A DNA stretch of 59,925 nucleotides from an uncultured Methylophilaceae bacterium (GTDB lineage Bacteria > Pseudomonadota > Gammaproteobacteria > Burkholderiales > Methylophilaceae): contig CAIQBW010000023.1 in the NCBI GenBank assembly GCA_903870165.1, positions 1 to 59,925 of the forward strand, in the 5' to 3' direction. Made by a program: the position numbers and the translations under genes. Of this stretch, positions 10,633 through 21,800 are shown one piece after another; the stretch's first letter is position 1, and each line of letters starts with the position of its first letter. Below the pieces are notes generated by a model. It made no database searches. It worked only from the letters and a program-made list of their open reading frames with translations, and was not told where the DNA came from.

Positions 10633-11612
10633 AGACTACCCATATTCTTATTCCTGTTTTACTTAGCTTGTTGCTCGTGGCATGCGGTGGCACGCCTAAT
10701 GTTAAGTCGGGTGAGCCAGCTAAGCCTACCGAGCTTGGCAAAACTAAGAAATCAGGGGGGTACTACTTAGATGACGGCCCTGGTGATAATCCGCCTGCCA
10801 ATCTTGACGCGATTCCTGATGCTGTACCTCGTGTAGAGCCTTTGATTGCACGTGCGAATAAGCCTTATGTTGCACTTGGGAATAGCTATACGCCAATGAC
10901 CGAGTATCAGCCTTACAAAAAGCGTGGTGTTGCCTCTTGGTACGGCAAGCGCTATCACGGACAAAAAACCTCAGCAGGAGAAGTCTATGACATGTATGGC
11001 ATGACAGGTGCGCATACGATTTTGCCGCTTCCAAGCTATGTTCGTGTAACGAATCCTGAAAATCAGAAATCAGTCATCGTACGTATTAACGATCGCGGTC
11101 CGTTCCATAGTGATCGATTAATTGATCTATCTTACGCTGCTTCCTATAAGCTGGGGTTGGCTGGCAAGGGAAGTGGGATTGTAGATGTTGAAGCCATTGA
11201 TGCAAGAAAGTTTGTGCAAAGTACGCCCCCAGTTTCTGCGCCAAAGATTGCTCCCTCAGCAGAATCTTCATCTGTGATTATCGAACCATTAAAAACAGCA
11301 GACACACCTGCGCCAAGCGTGATTGAAAACACTACACCATCATCTTCAACACAAGATAAGTTAAATACGCCACCACTATCGGGCACCTTTATTCAAGTTG
11401 GCGCTTTTAAGTCTGCCGACAATGCTGGTGTGTTATCTAAAAAAATTCTGGGGCAAAATTTAGTTGAAAATGCCCCTGTGAATAGCTGGTACAATCAAGG
11501 CATATACCGCGTCCGTATTGGGCCTTACGCCAATCGTACGGAAGCAGAAATGGCCGCCGCAAAAGTCAAAAAAGCCTTGGGCGTGAATACCTACATTATT
11601 GATCAACCTTAA
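10629..11612 (+). CDS. rlpA: RlpA-family lipoprotein (septal ring lytic transglycosylase) with SPOR domain
   Basis: A 327-residue lipoprotein with signal and lipobox LLLVACGG (Cys19). A double-psi beta-barrel domain at about residues 95-185 carries RGVASWYGKRYHGQKTSAGE and RINDRGPF. A proline/serine linker is followed by a SPOR domain at about 250-325 that binds denuded glycan. RlpA proteins cleave naked glycan strands or help daughter-cell separation. ATGA overlap with rodA ties it to the elongation operon. Confidence 0.92.
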   Translation: MKTTHILIPVLLSLLLVACGGTPNVKSGEPAKPTELGKTKKSGGYYLDDGPGDNPPANLDAIPDAVPRVEPLIARANKPYVALGNSYTPMTEYQPYKKRGVASWYGKRYHGQKTSAGEVYDMYGMTGAHTILPLPSYVRVTNPENQKSVIVRINDRGPFHSDRLIDLSYAASYKLGLAGKGSGIVDVEAIDARKFVQSTPPVSAPKIAPSAESSSVIIEPLKTADTPAPSVIENTTPSSSTQDKLNTPPLSGTFIQVGAFKSADNAGVLSKKILGQNLVENAPVNSWYNQGIYRVRIGPYANRTEAEMAAAKVKKALGVNTYIIDQP

Positions 11613-11639
11613 TTTAACTTAGAAACCTACGTAAAAAAC

Positions 11640-12773
11640 ATGACTTATTTCACCTCATTTTTTGTATTAATCCTCAGTTTGTTTGTTGGAAATGCTTATG
11701 CGGAAGTGGCGCCACCACCAGAACTAGCGGTGAAGGCTTATTTGTTAAAAGACTTTAATAGCAACCGCGTGCTTGCTGAACAGCAAAGTCAAAACCGTGT
11801 TGAGCCAGCATCACTGACGAAATTGATGACTGCTTATTTATCTTTCAAAGCACTTCAAGCGGGACAGTTAAAGTTAGATCAAACCTTGCCGATTTCTGAA
11901 AAAGCTTGGCGCGTTGAAGGCTCTAAAATGTTTGTGGACACCACGATGACGGTAACGGTGGATGAGCTTTTACATGGCATGATTATTCAATCAGGTAATG
12001 ATGCTTCAATCGCTTTGGCGGAAGGAATTGGTGGTACCGAAGATGCATTTGCCGCAAAAATGAATAAAGAAGCAGCACGCCTAGGTATGAAAAATACGCA
12101 TTTTATGAATGCGACAGGTTTGCCTGATGCGCAACATTACACAACGGCTTATGATCTTTCATTGTTAGCGACTGCATTAATTACAGACTTTCCTGATCAA
12201 TATAAACGACTCTATTCAGTTAAAGAATACACTTATAACAAAATCACACAGCCAAACCGCAACCGTTTGTTATGGTTAGATCCGACGGTGGATGGGATGA
12301 AAACAGGCCATACCGATTCAGCAGGTTTTTGTTTAATCTCCTCTGCAAAACGTGGTGAACATCGTCTAATTTCTGTAGTGCTTGGTGCTGCAAATGACAA
12401 TGCGCGTGCGACCGAAAGTCAAAAACTATTGAATTATGGCTATCAGTTTTTTGACACCCACATGGTGTACAAAGCCGGTACGGCAATTACGATGCAAAAG
12501 GTATGGAAGGGTAGCGATAGTAAAGTGGCTGCAACAACGTTCAATGATCTTTATGTCACCCTACCTAAGGGTGACTATGCTCGTGTAAAGGCGAATGTGA
12601 TTGCTCAGAAATCTTTAATGGCCCCGATCGCTAAGGGCCAACAAGTTGCCACAGTGCAATTTACGATTGATGGCAAAGTCGTAGACGAACAAAAATTACT
12701 TGCCGCCAAAGAAGTTAAAGTCGCCGGTATTTTTGGTCGTCTTTGGGATAGTCTTATGATGATGTTTGCGTAA
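11640..12773 (+). CDS. dacC: D-alanyl-D-alanine carboxypeptidase (PBP5/6 type)
   Basis: A 377-residue low-molecular-weight PBP that removes the terminal D-Ala from stem peptides. It has a signal peptide (residues 1-21), the active-site Ser58-x-x-Lys61 in PASLTKLM, SGN in IIQSGNDAS, and KTG in DGMKTGHTDS. A C-terminal beta domain and amphipathic tail LWDSLMMMF anchor it to the membrane. It follows rlpA by 27 bp in the same run. The A/C naming is by position; the PBP5 family is clear. Confidence 0.93.
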   Translation: MTYFTSFFVLILSLFVGNAYAEVAPPPELAVKAYLLKDFNSNRVLAEQQSQNRVEPASLTKLMTAYLSFKALQAGQLKLDQTLPISEKAWRVEGSKMFVDTTMTVTVDELLHGMIIQSGNDASIALAEGIGGTEDAFAAKMNKEAARLGMKNTHFMNATGLPDAQHYTTAYDLSLLATALITDFPDQYKRLYSVKEYTYNKITQPNRNRLLWLDPTVDGMKTGHTDSAGFCLISSAKRGEHRLISVVLGAANDNARATESQKLLNYGYQFFDTHMVYKAGTAITMQKVWKGSDSKVAATTFNDLYVTLPKGDYARVKANVIAQKSLMAPIAKGQQVATVQFTIDGKVVDEQKLLAAKEVKVAGIFGRLWDSLMMMFA

Positions 12774-12787
12774 ACGCGGATAAAAAA

Positions 12788-13078
12788 ATGACAGACCAAA
12801 AACAAGTATTGGGTCAGGCAGAAGAGACGCTAGTTGAGTTTCCTTGTGACTTTTTAATTAAAGTGATGGGGGAAACAAACGATGATTTTGCTAATGAAAT
12901 GGTGAGAGTGATTCAAGTGCATGAGCCAAAGTTCGATGCTACCAAAGTGGATATGCGGGCGAGTAGCGGTGGTCGCTTTATCAGTTTGACTTGCAATGTG
13001 TATGTGACTTCTAAAGCCCAACTGGATAGTATTTATCGCGCGCTTTCAGAACATCCGCTTGTGAAATACGTGCTTTAA
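12788..13078 (+). CDS. ybeD: YbeD/DUF493 family protein
   Basis: A 96-residue ACT-like protein of the YbeD family (DUF493), with the core FPCDFLIKVMG and the C-terminal HPLVKYVL. In many proteobacteria it lies between dacA and lipB, as here, and is called a proposed lipoate regulatory protein. Its molecular role is unproven. It starts 14 bp after dacC. Confidence 0.9.
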   Translation: MTDQKQVLGQAEETLVEFPCDFLIKVMGETNDDFANEMVRVIQVHEPKFDATKVDMRASSGGRFISLTCNVYVTSKAQLDSIYRALSEHPLVKYVL

Positions 13079-13093
13079 CTTGGGTCGAGAGCA

Positions 13094-13720
13094 TTGACGC
13101 CAACCCTTTTCATTCGTCGTTTAGGGCGCACCGAGTTCGAATCTACTTGGCGTGCCATGCAAGATTTCACCACCGCCAGAAACGCTGAAATGCCAGATGA
13201 AATCTGGCTCACAGAACATTCCCCTGTTTATACCTTAGGCCTTAATCGCAAGGATGTGCGTATGCCAACGCGTGATGACATCCCTGTCGTGAATACGGAC
13301 CGGGGTGGAAAAATCACTTATCATGGCCCTGGTCAAACGATCATTTACCTGTTAATTGATTTGAAACGCAAAGGCATGAATGTGCGCCAATTAGTCAGTG
13401 CTATGGAAAATTCGGTGGTGACTTTACTCGCAGAAATGAACGTCCCTGCATTAGCAAGAGCAGATGCCCCAGGGGTTTATGTGCATGATAAAAAGATTGC
13501 ATCTGTTGGTTTACGATTAAAAAAAGAATGTTGTTATCACGGTATTGCACTTAATGTAGACATGGATTTGTCACCATTTAGCGCGATCGATCCATGTGGT
13601 TACCGTGGGTTAGAGGTGACGCAATTGCGCGATTTGAATATCCATTTAAGCCAAGCAGAAACGGCAGAAAAACTGCTAAAATACTTGACTAAAGAATTAG
13701 GCTATTCAGACTTAATATGA
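13094..13720 (+). CDS. lipB: Lipoyl(octanoyl) transferase
   Basis: A 208-residue enzyme that moves octanoate from acyl carrier protein to lipoyl domains. The family motifs [12 protein letters not shown] and the catalytic cysteine segment [13 protein letters not shown] are present. It starts with TTG at 13094; this gives the usual N-terminus [13 protein letters not shown], and no ATG fits as well. The stop overlaps the lipA ATG (ATGA). Confidence 0.95.
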   Translation: MTPTLFIRRLGRTEFESTWRAMQDFTTARNAEMPDEIWLTEHSPVYTLGLNRKDVRMPTRDDIPVVNTDRGGKITYHGPGQTIIYLLIDLKRKGMNVRQLVSAMENSVVTLLAEMNVPALARADAPGVYVHDKKIASVGLRLKKECCYHGIALNVDMDLSPFSAIDPCGYRGLEVTQLRDLNIHLSQAETAEKLLKYLTKELGYSDLI

Positions 13721-14712
13721 CCGATCAATCGAAAAATGTAGCTGCAGTAAAACGCCCAAGTAAAGTTGCAGGTGTTAAAGAAACCAGCGAACAAAAAACC
13801 GCGCGTATTCCAATTAAAATTGTGCCGCAAGCACCGATGCGAAAGCCGGAGTGGATTCGAATGAAAGTGCCTGATAGTCTGCGCTTTCAAGAAATTAAAC
13901 AGGTCTTACGCGAAAACAAACTGCATACAGTGTGTGAAGAAGCATCATGCCCCAACATTGGTGAGTGCTTTAGTGGCGGCACAGCTACGTTTATGATTTT
14001 GGGCGACATTTGCACACGTCGTTGTCCATTTTGTGATGTTTCGCATGGTAAACCATTACCCCCTGATGTGAATGAGCCGAGCAACTTAGCAAGTACGATC
14101 GCCCAGATGCGCTTGAATTATGTCGTCATCACTAGCGTGGACAGAGATGACTTAATGGATGGTGGTGCGCAGCATTTTGTGGATTGCATTCAAGCAGTCC
14201 GTACCGAGTCGCCAGCGATTAAAATTGAGGTATTGGTTCCGGACTTTCGAGGCCGTTTAGAAACGGCTGTTGAGATTTTAAAAATTGCACCGCCAGATGT
14301 GATGAATCACAATTTGGAAACGGTGCCTCGACTTTATAAACAAGCACGTCCTGGTGCCGACTATCAGAACTCCCTGAACTTACTCAAAGTATTTGGTGAA
14401 CTTCATCCCGACGTGCCAACTAAATCCGGCTTAATGTTAGGCTTGGGTGAAACTGATGAAGAAATTTTGGAAGTCATGCAGGATTTACGAAATCATGGGG
14501 TAACGATGCTGACGTTGGGTCAGTACTTACAACCAAGCCAACATCATTTACCAGTTGTCAGGTTTGTCACGCCAGAGCGTTTTGCCGAGTTTGAGCAAGA
14601 GGCGCTTGCCATGGGATTTACGCAAGCGGCATGTGGCCCTATGGTGCGCAGTTCGTATCACGCTGACACACAAGCACATGCGGCTGGTGTTCAAATAAAG
14701 GAATCACTATGA
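13717..14712 (+). CDS. lipA: Lipoyl synthase
   Basis: A 331-residue radical-SAM enzyme that inserts two sulfurs into octanoyl groups. The SAM cluster ligands are Cys99, Cys103 and Cys106 in CTRRCPFC. The auxiliary cluster is Cys73, Cys78 and Cys84, and the C-terminal RSSYHAD serine ligand is present. It overlaps lipB by four bases and the next gene by four bases, so translation of lipB-lipA-oxidoreductase-HIT is probably coupled. Confidence 0.97.
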   Translation: MTDQSKNVAAVKRPSKVAGVKETSEQKTARIPIKIVPQAPMRKPEWIRMKVPDSLRFQEIKQVLRENKLHTVCEEASCPNIGECFSGGTATFMILGDICTRRCPFCDVSHGKPLPPDVNEPSNLASTIAQMRLNYVVITSVDRDDLMDGGAQHFVDCIQAVRTESPAIKIEVLVPDFRGRLETAVEILKIAPPDVMNHNLETVPRLYKQARPGADYQNSLNLLKVFGELHPDVPTKSGLMLGLGETDEEILEVMQDLRNHGVTMLTLGQYLQPSQHHLPVVRFVTPERFAEFEQEALAMGFTQAACGPMVRSSYHADTQAHAAGVQIKESL

Positions 14713-15716
14713 GCAAGTTACGTTGGGGAATTTTAGGCGCAGCGCGCGTGAACGAGCGACTATTACCAGCCATTGTAGAGGCAAATAATTCCGAACTGGT
14801 TGCGATTGCTAGTCGTCGTCCAGGTGCCGCAGCTGAGACGCTGGCTAAATATGCACCTAAAGCGCAAGGCGTGAAAACATATGATGCGCTAGAAGATTTG
14901 CTTTCAGATGCGAATGTACAAGCCGTGTATATTCCGCTTGCTAACCATGAGCATGCAGAATGGGCATTAAAAGCGATTGCGGCAGGTAAGCATGTGCTGA
15001 TTGAAAAGCCAATGGCTATCAAAGTCGAAGATATTGAAGCGATTGAGGCAGCCGCTTCCGAACACCATGTTAAGGTGATGGAAGGTTTTATGTATCGCTT
15101 TCATCCTCAACATCAGCGCGTGAAAGAAATTGTGCAGTCTGGCGTGATTGGTGAAGTGATGTTTGCGAAGGCCAGCTATTCTTTTATGATGCGGCCAGCA
15201 CGGATGTATCGCCTAGCAAACGACACAGCGAACGGCGGGGGTGCGATGTGGGATATCGGTCCATACGCGATTCATACCTTAAGACATTGTTTTGCATCGA
15301 ACCCGGTTAGCGTGATGGCCATCGCAAAATATGCAGACAGTGGCGCTGATATTGCCACCAGTGGCGTGATTGATTTCGGTGAAGGGAAGCGCGGTCATTT
15401 TGATACCAGTTTCGAATGTAGCCGCCAATCTGAATATACATTGGTGGGGACTAAGGGCGGTATTAAATGTCACACTGTTTGGCAGTTGCCTGGGACGAAT
15501 GATGTGCCTGTGATTAGTTGGTGGAGTGAGGACGGCCGTAAGGGCGAGGAATTTTATCCGGCGAGCAATCATTTTAATCTTGAGATTGAGCATTTTAGCG
15601 ATTGCGTCTTGCATGATAAAACACCGCTTCTTAGTTTCGAGGATGCTAAAAATAATTGCGCAACCATTATTGCAACCTTGCAATCTGCAGCCACAGGGCA
15701 GTGCATAAAACTATGA
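14709..15716 (+). CDS. Gfo/Idh/MocA family NAD(P)-dependent oxidoreductase
   Basis: A 335-residue dehydrogenase with an N-terminal Rossmann fold ([17 protein letters not shown]), the family EKPMA motif near residue 101, and a C-terminal alpha/beta domain with [14 protein letters not shown]. The substrate is unknown; relatives oxidise sugars, inositols or biliverdin-like compounds. ATGA overlaps on both sides place it in a tight operon with lipA and the HIT protein. I see nothing that fixes its substrate. Confidence 0.88.
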   Translation: MSKLRWGILGAARVNERLLPAIVEANNSELVAIASRRPGAAAETLAKYAPKAQGVKTYDALEDLLSDANVQAVYIPLANHEHAEWALKAIAAGKHVLIEKPMAIKVEDIEAIEAAASEHHVKVMEGFMYRFHPQHQRVKEIVQSGVIGEVMFAKASYSFMMRPARMYRLANDTANGGGAMWDIGPYAIHTLRHCFASNPVSVMAIAKYADSGADIATSGVIDFGEGKRGHFDTSFECSRQSEYTLVGTKGGIKCHTVWQLPGTNDVPVISWWSEDGRKGEEFYPASNHFNLEIEHFSDCVLHDKTPLLSFEDAKNNCATIIATLQSAATGQCIKL

Positions 15717-16129
15717 TGAATCATGGTTGTGTGTTTTGTAACTCATTAGGTGGTGAGCTACTTTGGCAAAACGATTTATGTCGTATCGTGTTGGTCGATG
15801 ATCCGAATTATGTTGGTTTTTGCCGCGTGATTTTAAACAAGCATGTGAAAGAAATGACGGATTTAAGTGATGCAGAACGTTTGCATCTTATGCAAATCAC
15901 TTTCAAGGTAGAGCAAGTTTTACGTGATGTGCTGCAACCGACTAAAATCAACTTGGCGAGTCTTGGTAACAAAACGCCGCACATTCATTGGCATGTCATC
16001 CCGCGGTTCGAAACGGATATTCATTTTCCAGAAACGATATGGAGTGTGGAAGTGCGTCAAACAAACAAGCCAAATATTGTTGGTTTGTTTGCTATCCTAA
16101 AAACCAAGCTTGCTGAGGCTTTGGTTTAA
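15713..16129 (+). CDS. HIT family protein
   Basis: A 138-residue histidine-triad protein, a family that hydrolyses or transfers nucleotides. The triad lies in HIHWHVIPR near residue 97, with zinc-type cysteines in CVFCNSLGG at the N-terminus. I chose the ATG at 15713, which overlaps the upstream stop (ATGA), over an in-frame ATG 19 codons earlier inside the neighbour. The gene ends directly against the convergent ferredoxin gene with no intergenic base. Confidence 0.9.
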   Translation: MMNHGCVFCNSLGGELLWQNDLCRIVLVDDPNYVGFCRVILNKHVKEMTDLSDAERLHLMQITFKVEQVLRDVLQPTKINLASLGNKTPHIHWHVIPRFETDIHFPETIWSVEVRQTNKPNIVGLFAILKTKLAEALV

Positions 16130-16444
16130 TTAAACTACCTGTAAACGTTCAACTAATTTACCTGCTTGTAAATGTGAACTGATGATTTCGTCGATATCAT
16201 CTAAATCGACAAAGGTATACCAAACGGCCTCTGGATAAATCACGAGTAATGGCCCCTCTCCGCAACGATCTAGGCAGCCTGCACGATTAACTCTCGTTTT
16301 GCCCTCACCATTTAAGTTGAGTTTTTTTACCCTTGCTTTCATATGGTCAAACGCTGCTTCTGCATTGTGGTCTGTGCAACAAGCTGAACCATCTTCGCGC
16401 GTATTTAAACAGAAAAAAACGTGATGTTGGTAATGCGTATTCAT
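16130..16444 (-). CDS. (2Fe-2S) ferredoxin domain protein, thioredoxin-like fold
   Basis: A 104-residue protein of the thioredoxin-like [2Fe-2S] ferredoxin type (related to the NuoE C-terminal domain). It has cysteines in FFCLNTREDG and NRAGCLDRCGEGP, plus an extra CC pair at ACCTDHN. Redox partners are unknown. It is the last gene of the minus-strand run downstream of tonB and has no visible terminator. Confidence 0.85.
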   Translation of the reverse strand: MNTHYQHHVFFCLNTREDGSACCTDHNAEAAFDHMKARVKKLNLNGEGKTRVNRAGCLDRCGEGPLLVIYPEAVWYTFVDLDDIDEIISSHLQAGKLVERLQVV

Positions 16445-16464
16445 GTGGTTTCCAATCCTATTTT

Positions 16465-17424
16465 TTATTCCGTTGCTTTAGTTGCTAAGCTATCTTCTTT
16501 AGTAAAAATCCAAGTTCTTGTAATGTCTAAAATATCGACCTCTTTGCGCAAATCTTCTGGAAAAGCGGCATAAGGTGAGCCCATTTTGACGATACGAACG
16601 GCGGCATCATCTAAGACCGGATAGCCGGAATGTTTTCTAATTTCAACTTTTTCGACTTCGCCATTTGATTTGATATAAACGGTGAGTTGTAATTGCCCGT
16701 ATATTTTCTGGTCTTTAGCGGCTTCAGGATAGTTTAAATTGCCAATGCGCTCTATTTTCTGGCGCCATGATTCGACATAGGCTGCAAAACGATACTCCTG
16801 CGTGCGCGCGCCAATTGATTTACGCTTTGGACGTTTTTGATAGTCGTCCTGCTGTTTGTTAATCTGCGCTTCTAGCCTCGCCATTTCTAAACTAGCGCTC
16901 ATCAAGTCGCTTGTGTTGAGTGCTTTTGTCGTGGAGTCTTGTAAGCCTGTTTCAGGATTGGTAGGGCGCGTTTTTTGAGTGGGATCTGTCTCGATGGCGT
17001 GTGATGCTTTGAGTTGACTCATTAACGCTTGTGCTTGTTTATCCAGTTCAGCAAGTCGTTCGGCTTTTCGATTAGCCTCAGCTTCTGCACTCGCTAAGCT
17101 TTTCTCTAGGGCTTTTGAGTGGCGCTCTTCTGTTGCATCGGCAGATTTGTTTTTTTGCCAAGGCAATGCAGATTTTAGTTGTCTATTTTCAGCGGTGTTA
17201 CCACCGCCATCTAAATTCGCTTGTGCAAGTGCGTCAGCTTTTTTGGGTCTTTTATGATGCTTGCTGTTCACCAGTACGACATCTAAAGTGGACATCTGGT
17301 CTTTGAAAAATTGCAACGCAGGCGGCTGAAATTTGACGAAGGTAATAATGAGCACATGAACGATTGCTGAGCTTAATAAAGCTAAGGTAAAAAAATCTAG
17401 CTTTTTAAGTCTATCTAACAACAT
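16465..17424 (-). CDS. tonB: TonB-family energy transducer
   Basis: A 319-residue protein with one N-terminal membrane helix (residues about 13-31, LALLSSAIVHVLIITFV). A charged, coiled-coil-prone middle spans about 85-190. The C-terminal TonB fold has NLNYPEAAKDQKIYGQLQLT and the usual hydrophobic end. TonB couples the proton motive force from ExbBD to outer-membrane receptors. No exbBD or TonB-dependent receptor is nearby, so its receptor is not known from context. Confidence 0.87.
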   Translation of the reverse strand: MLLDRLKKLDFFTLALLSSAIVHVLIITFVKFQPPALQFFKDQMSTLDVVLVNSKHHKRPKKADALAQANLDGGGNTAENRQLKSALPWQKNKSADATEERHSKALEKSLASAEAEANRKAERLAELDKQAQALMSQLKASHAIETDPTQKTRPTNPETGLQDSTTKALNTSDLMSASLEMARLEAQINKQQDDYQKRPKRKSIGARTQEYRFAAYVESWRQKIERIGNLNYPEAAKDQKIYGQLQLTVYIKSNGEVEKVEIRKHSGYPVLDDAAVRIVKMGSPYAAFPEDLRKEVDILDITRTWIFTKEDSLATKATE

Positions 17425-17446
17425 GCTTAGAATGTTAGGGGGAAGC

Positions 17447-18835
17447 TTATTGGGTGAGCTGTGTTAGTAGCTTTTGGTGAATACCACCAAAGCCACCATT
17501 GCTCATCACCAAAATCTGGTCACCATTTTTTGCTTCATCCACAATGGCTGTAATAAGTGCATCCATGTTGTCAAAAACTTTGGCTTTTGCGCCCATTGGT
17601 TCGAGTGCCTCTTTTGCATCCCAGCCAAGGTTTGCACCAAAGCAATAAACTAAGTCAGCATCGACCAAACTTGCTGGTAAGGCCTGCTTCATTACGCCTA
17701 ATTTCATGGTATTTGAGCGAGGCTCTAATACGGCCAAAATACGTGCCTCACCAACTTTTGCGCGCAAGCCAGCAACGGTGGTAGTAATGGCGGTTGGATG
17801 ATGGGCGAAGTCATCGTATACACTCACCCCTCTTTCGATACCACGAAGCTCCATACGGCGTTTGACGTTTTGGAATAGTCCAAGTGCTTCAATCCCAACC
17901 TCAACTGCAACACCTACATGACGTGCAGCAGCCAATGCAGCAAGCGCATTCATACGATTATGTTCGCCAAGCAACTCCCATTCAACGCGGCCCACGACTT
18001 TGCCATTTAATAGCACGTCAAAGCTACCATCTGGGTCAGCTTCTCCACCTTGCCATCCATCATTTGAGCCAAAGTGCTCAACGGGTGTCCAGCAACCACG
18101 ATCGATTACACGCTTCAAACTTTCTTCCTTGCCATTCGCCACGACTAATCCTTGTTGAGGAACAGTTCTGACCAAATGGTGAAATTGGGTTTCAATCGCA
18201 TGCAAATCTGCAAAGATGTCGGCATGGTCAAACTCAAGATTGTTTAAGATCGCTGTCCGTGGGCCGTAATGCACAAATTTGGAGCGCTTATCAAAGAATG
18301 CCGTATCGTATTCGTCAGCCTCAATCACAAAAAATGGGGAGGTGCTTTTAGTGTCTTGTTTTGGCGTTTGGGGTAGGCGCGCGGACACTGAAAAGTTTTG
18401 GGGTACGCCGCCAATCAAAAAGCCAGGCGCCAATCCAGCGTGCTCTAAAATCCATGCGAGCATTGATGAAGTAGTCGTTTTCCCATGTGTCCCAGCGACG
18501 GCAAGCACCCATTTGCTAGGTTCGCCTTGTGGGTGCAGAATGTTCTCAGCTAACCATTGTGGTCCGGAAATGTAAGGAAGTCCTTTGTTCAGAATTTCTT
18601 CCATGAGCGGATTGCCACGTGATACCACATTGCCAATCACGTACACGTCAGGGTTTAAATCTGTTTGGCTTGGGTCAAAGCCCTCAATGAGCTTAATGCC
18701 TTGAGCTTCCAGTTGCGTGCTCATTGGTGGATACACATTGGCATCACAGCCCGTCACTGTATGGCCAGCATCTTTTGCGAGTACAGCTACGCCGCCCATA
18801 AAAGTGCCGCAAATACCAAGGATATGAATGTGCAT
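17447..18835 (-). CDS. mpl: UDP-N-acetylmuramate:L-alanyl-gamma-D-glutamyl-meso-diaminopimelate ligase
   Basis: A 462-residue Mur-ligase enzyme that joins recycled tripeptide to UDP-MurNAc in the cytoplasm. The start MHIHILGICGTFMGGVAVLA is typical of Mpl. The ATP loop is VAGTHGKTTTSSML near residue 115, and the C-terminal domain contains DDFAHHPTAI. The Mpl-specific N-terminus separates it from MurC. It sits between metH and tonB on the minus strand. Confidence 0.95.
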   Translation of the reverse strand: MHIHILGICGTFMGGVAVLAKDAGHTVTGCDANVYPPMSTQLEAQGIKLIEGFDPSQTDLNPDVYVIGNVVSRGNPLMEEILNKGLPYISGPQWLAENILHPQGEPSKWVLAVAGTHGKTTTSSMLAWILEHAGLAPGFLIGGVPQNFSVSARLPQTPKQDTKSTSPFFVIEADEYDTAFFDKRSKFVHYGPRTAILNNLEFDHADIFADLHAIETQFHHLVRTVPQQGLVVANGKEESLKRVIDRGCWTPVEHFGSNDGWQGGEADPDGSFDVLLNGKVVGRVEWELLGEHNRMNALAALAAARHVGVAVEVGIEALGLFQNVKRRMELRGIERGVSVYDDFAHHPTAITTTVAGLRAKVGEARILAVLEPRSNTMKLGVMKQALPASLVDADLVYCFGANLGWDAKEALEPMGAKAKVFDNMDALITAIVDEAKNGDQILVMSNGGFGGIHQKLLTQLTQ

Positions 18836-18850
18836 GGTGAGCCTTCTTAA

Positions 18851-21800
18851 TTAAGCCAAATTCGGCGCTAACCAGCGCGCTAATTCTTCTTTGTTCATCC
18901 TTCGTCTATTGGCAAGTTCAGTGAGTTGATCTTCGCCAATTTTGTCCACGCTGAAGTACTTCGCTTCAGGATGAGCGAAATAATAACCAGAAACCGCTGC
19001 AGCTGGGCTCATTGCATAAGAGTCAGTAAGCGCCATGCCAATTTCTGTCGCTTGCATGATTCTAAACATCTCAGTTTTGACGGTATGGTCTGGGCAAGCG
19101 GGATAGCCTGGCGCTGGGCGAATGCCTTGATATTGTTCAGCAATCAAAGCTTCATTGTTTAATTGCTCTTCAGCGGCATAGCCCCATAAATCGGTTCGCA
19201 CACGTTGATGTAAATATTCTGCGAAAGCTTCAGCCAAGCGGTCCGCTAAGGATTTGAGCAGGATGCTATTAAAGTCATCATGCGCCTCTTCAAAGCGCTT
19301 GAGATGCTTTTCAATGCCTAATCCAGCGGTCACTGCAAACATGCCAATGTAATCCCCAATACCAGATTCTTTAGGTGCAATGAAATCGGCCAAGCACTGA
19401 TTAGGGCGTGGTACGCCATCAATCACTGGTTTTTCAGATTGCTGACGCATGCCGTAGTAAGTGAAGGCCACTTCTTTGCGAGTTTCATCGGTATAAATTT
19501 CGATGTCATCTTCATTGACGCTATTAGCGGGCAATAGAGAAACTACACCATTGGCTGTTAGCCAGCGACCTTCAATAATTTTCTTGAGTAATGCTTGGCC
19601 GTCAGCGAATAATTTTGTCGCAGTTTCACCCACGACAGGATCTTTAAGAATGGCTGGGTAAGCGCCTGCCAAATCCCACGTTTGGAAGAAAGGACCCCAG
19701 TCTATGTATTGGGCAATGGTCGCTAAATCGATATTTTCTAAAACACGTCGACCAATAAATTTAGGTTTTACTGGCGTATTAATTCCGGTGAATGAGAGTT
19801 TGGTTTTATTCTTACGGGCATCTTCAATCGATAACATAGGCACGCCTTTTTTATTGGCGTGTTGATTGCGAGCGCGTTCATAGTCTGCATTTAATTCAGT
19901 GATATAAGCATCACGCTGTTCAGGCGATACTAAAGACTGCATCACAGCAACTGAACGTGAGGCATCTGGTACATATACCACTGGGCCATCATAATGCGGC
20001 GCGATTTTGACGGCTGTATGCGCGCGTGATGTCGTTGCGCCACCAATTAATAGGGGTGTTTTAAGGCCACGGAAATAAGGGTCGCGTTGCATTTCGCGGG
20101 CAACATGTGCCATTTCCTCAAGTGACGGAGTGATCAAACCTGATAAGCCAATGATGTCAGCATTTTCTGCTTTAGCTAGGGCTAGAATCTCTGAACACGG
20201 CACCATGACTCCCATGTTGACGACTTCAAAGTTATTACATTGCAACACAATAGAAACGATATTTTTGCCGATGTCATGCACGTCACCTTTGACCGTAGCA
20301 ATGACCATCTTGCCTTTTGGTTTTGCAGCAACGCCTGTGCGTTTCTCTTCTAAAAGTTTCTCTTCTTCAATAAATGGAATGAGATGAGCAACCGCTTGTT
20401 TCATCACGCGCGCTGATTTCACGACTTGCGGTAAGAACATTTTTCCTTGTCCGAATAAATCCCCCACGATGTTCATGCCATCCATGAGCGGACCTTCAAT
20501 CACATGAATAGGGCGCCCACCATTTTTTAATGCTTCAACACGTGCTTCTTCAGTATCTTCATTGATGAATTCTGTAATGCCATGGACCAGTGCATGCGCA
20601 AGACGCTTTTGGACGCTAACTGGATTCTCGGGCGTGCCACGCCATTCCAGTGTCGCTGCCTCTTTTTTACCACCAGCGGTGAGCGTGCCAGCCATTTCAA
20701 TCATGCGCTCGGTTGCATCAGGACGGCGATTTAATACGACGTCCTCCACGCACTCACGTAAGGCTTCTGGGAGGTCGTCATAGATGCCAATCATGCCCGC
20801 ATTCACAATCCCCATGGTCATGCCTGCTTTAATGGCATGGTAAAGGAACACGGTATGAATCGCCTCACGTGCAGGCTCGTTTCCGCGGAAGCTAAAACTT
20901 ACATTCGAGACACCACCTGAAATTTTTGCATGTGGCAGATTTTCTTTAATCCAGCGCGTCGCGTTAATGAAATCGACTGCGTAGTTATTGTGTTCTTCAA
21001 TGCCGGTGGCAATGGCAAAGATATTTGGATCAAAAATAATGTCTTCAGCTGGAAAGCCAACTTGATCGACCAATAAATCATAAGCACGTTTGCAGATTTC
21101 GACTTTGCGCTCAAATGTATCCGCTTGGCCTTTTTCATCAAAAGCCATCACGATAACCGCCGCACCATAGCGCATACATAGTTGTGCTTGGCGCAAGAAC
21201 TCGGCCTCGCCTTCTTTCATCGAAATCGAGTTAACAATCGCTTTGCCTTGTACACATTTTAGGCCTGCCTCGATGACCTCCCATTTTGAGGAGTCAATCA
21301 TAATAGGCACGCGTGCAATATCAGGCTCAGAAGCTACTAGATTCAAAAAGTGTGACATGGCTTTGATGGCATCAAGCATGCCTTCGTCCATGTTGATGTC
21401 GATGATTTGCGCACCGTTTTCAACTTGTTGACGAGCAACTTGCAGGGCCTCTTCAAACTGCTCGTTTAGAATCATACGAGCGAAAGCCTTAGAGCCTGTG
21501 ACATTGGTGCGCTCACCTACGTTAACAAATAAGGAGTTGTCATCGATCACGAAAGGCTCGAGGCCTGAAAGTTTGGTTGTTTTTTCAATGACCGGAACTT
21601 GACGTGGCGCTATTGTTTTTAGTGCATCAGCAATCGCTTTAATATGCGGCGGTGTTGTTCCGCAGCAACCGCCAGCGATGTTAATAAAGCCGCTTTCGGC
21701 GAAGTCTTTCACCAGCGCTGAAGTATCCGCTGGTTTTTCATCAAAGCCAGTATCGGACATTGGATTCGGTAAGCCGGCGTTCGGATAAATACAGACAAAG

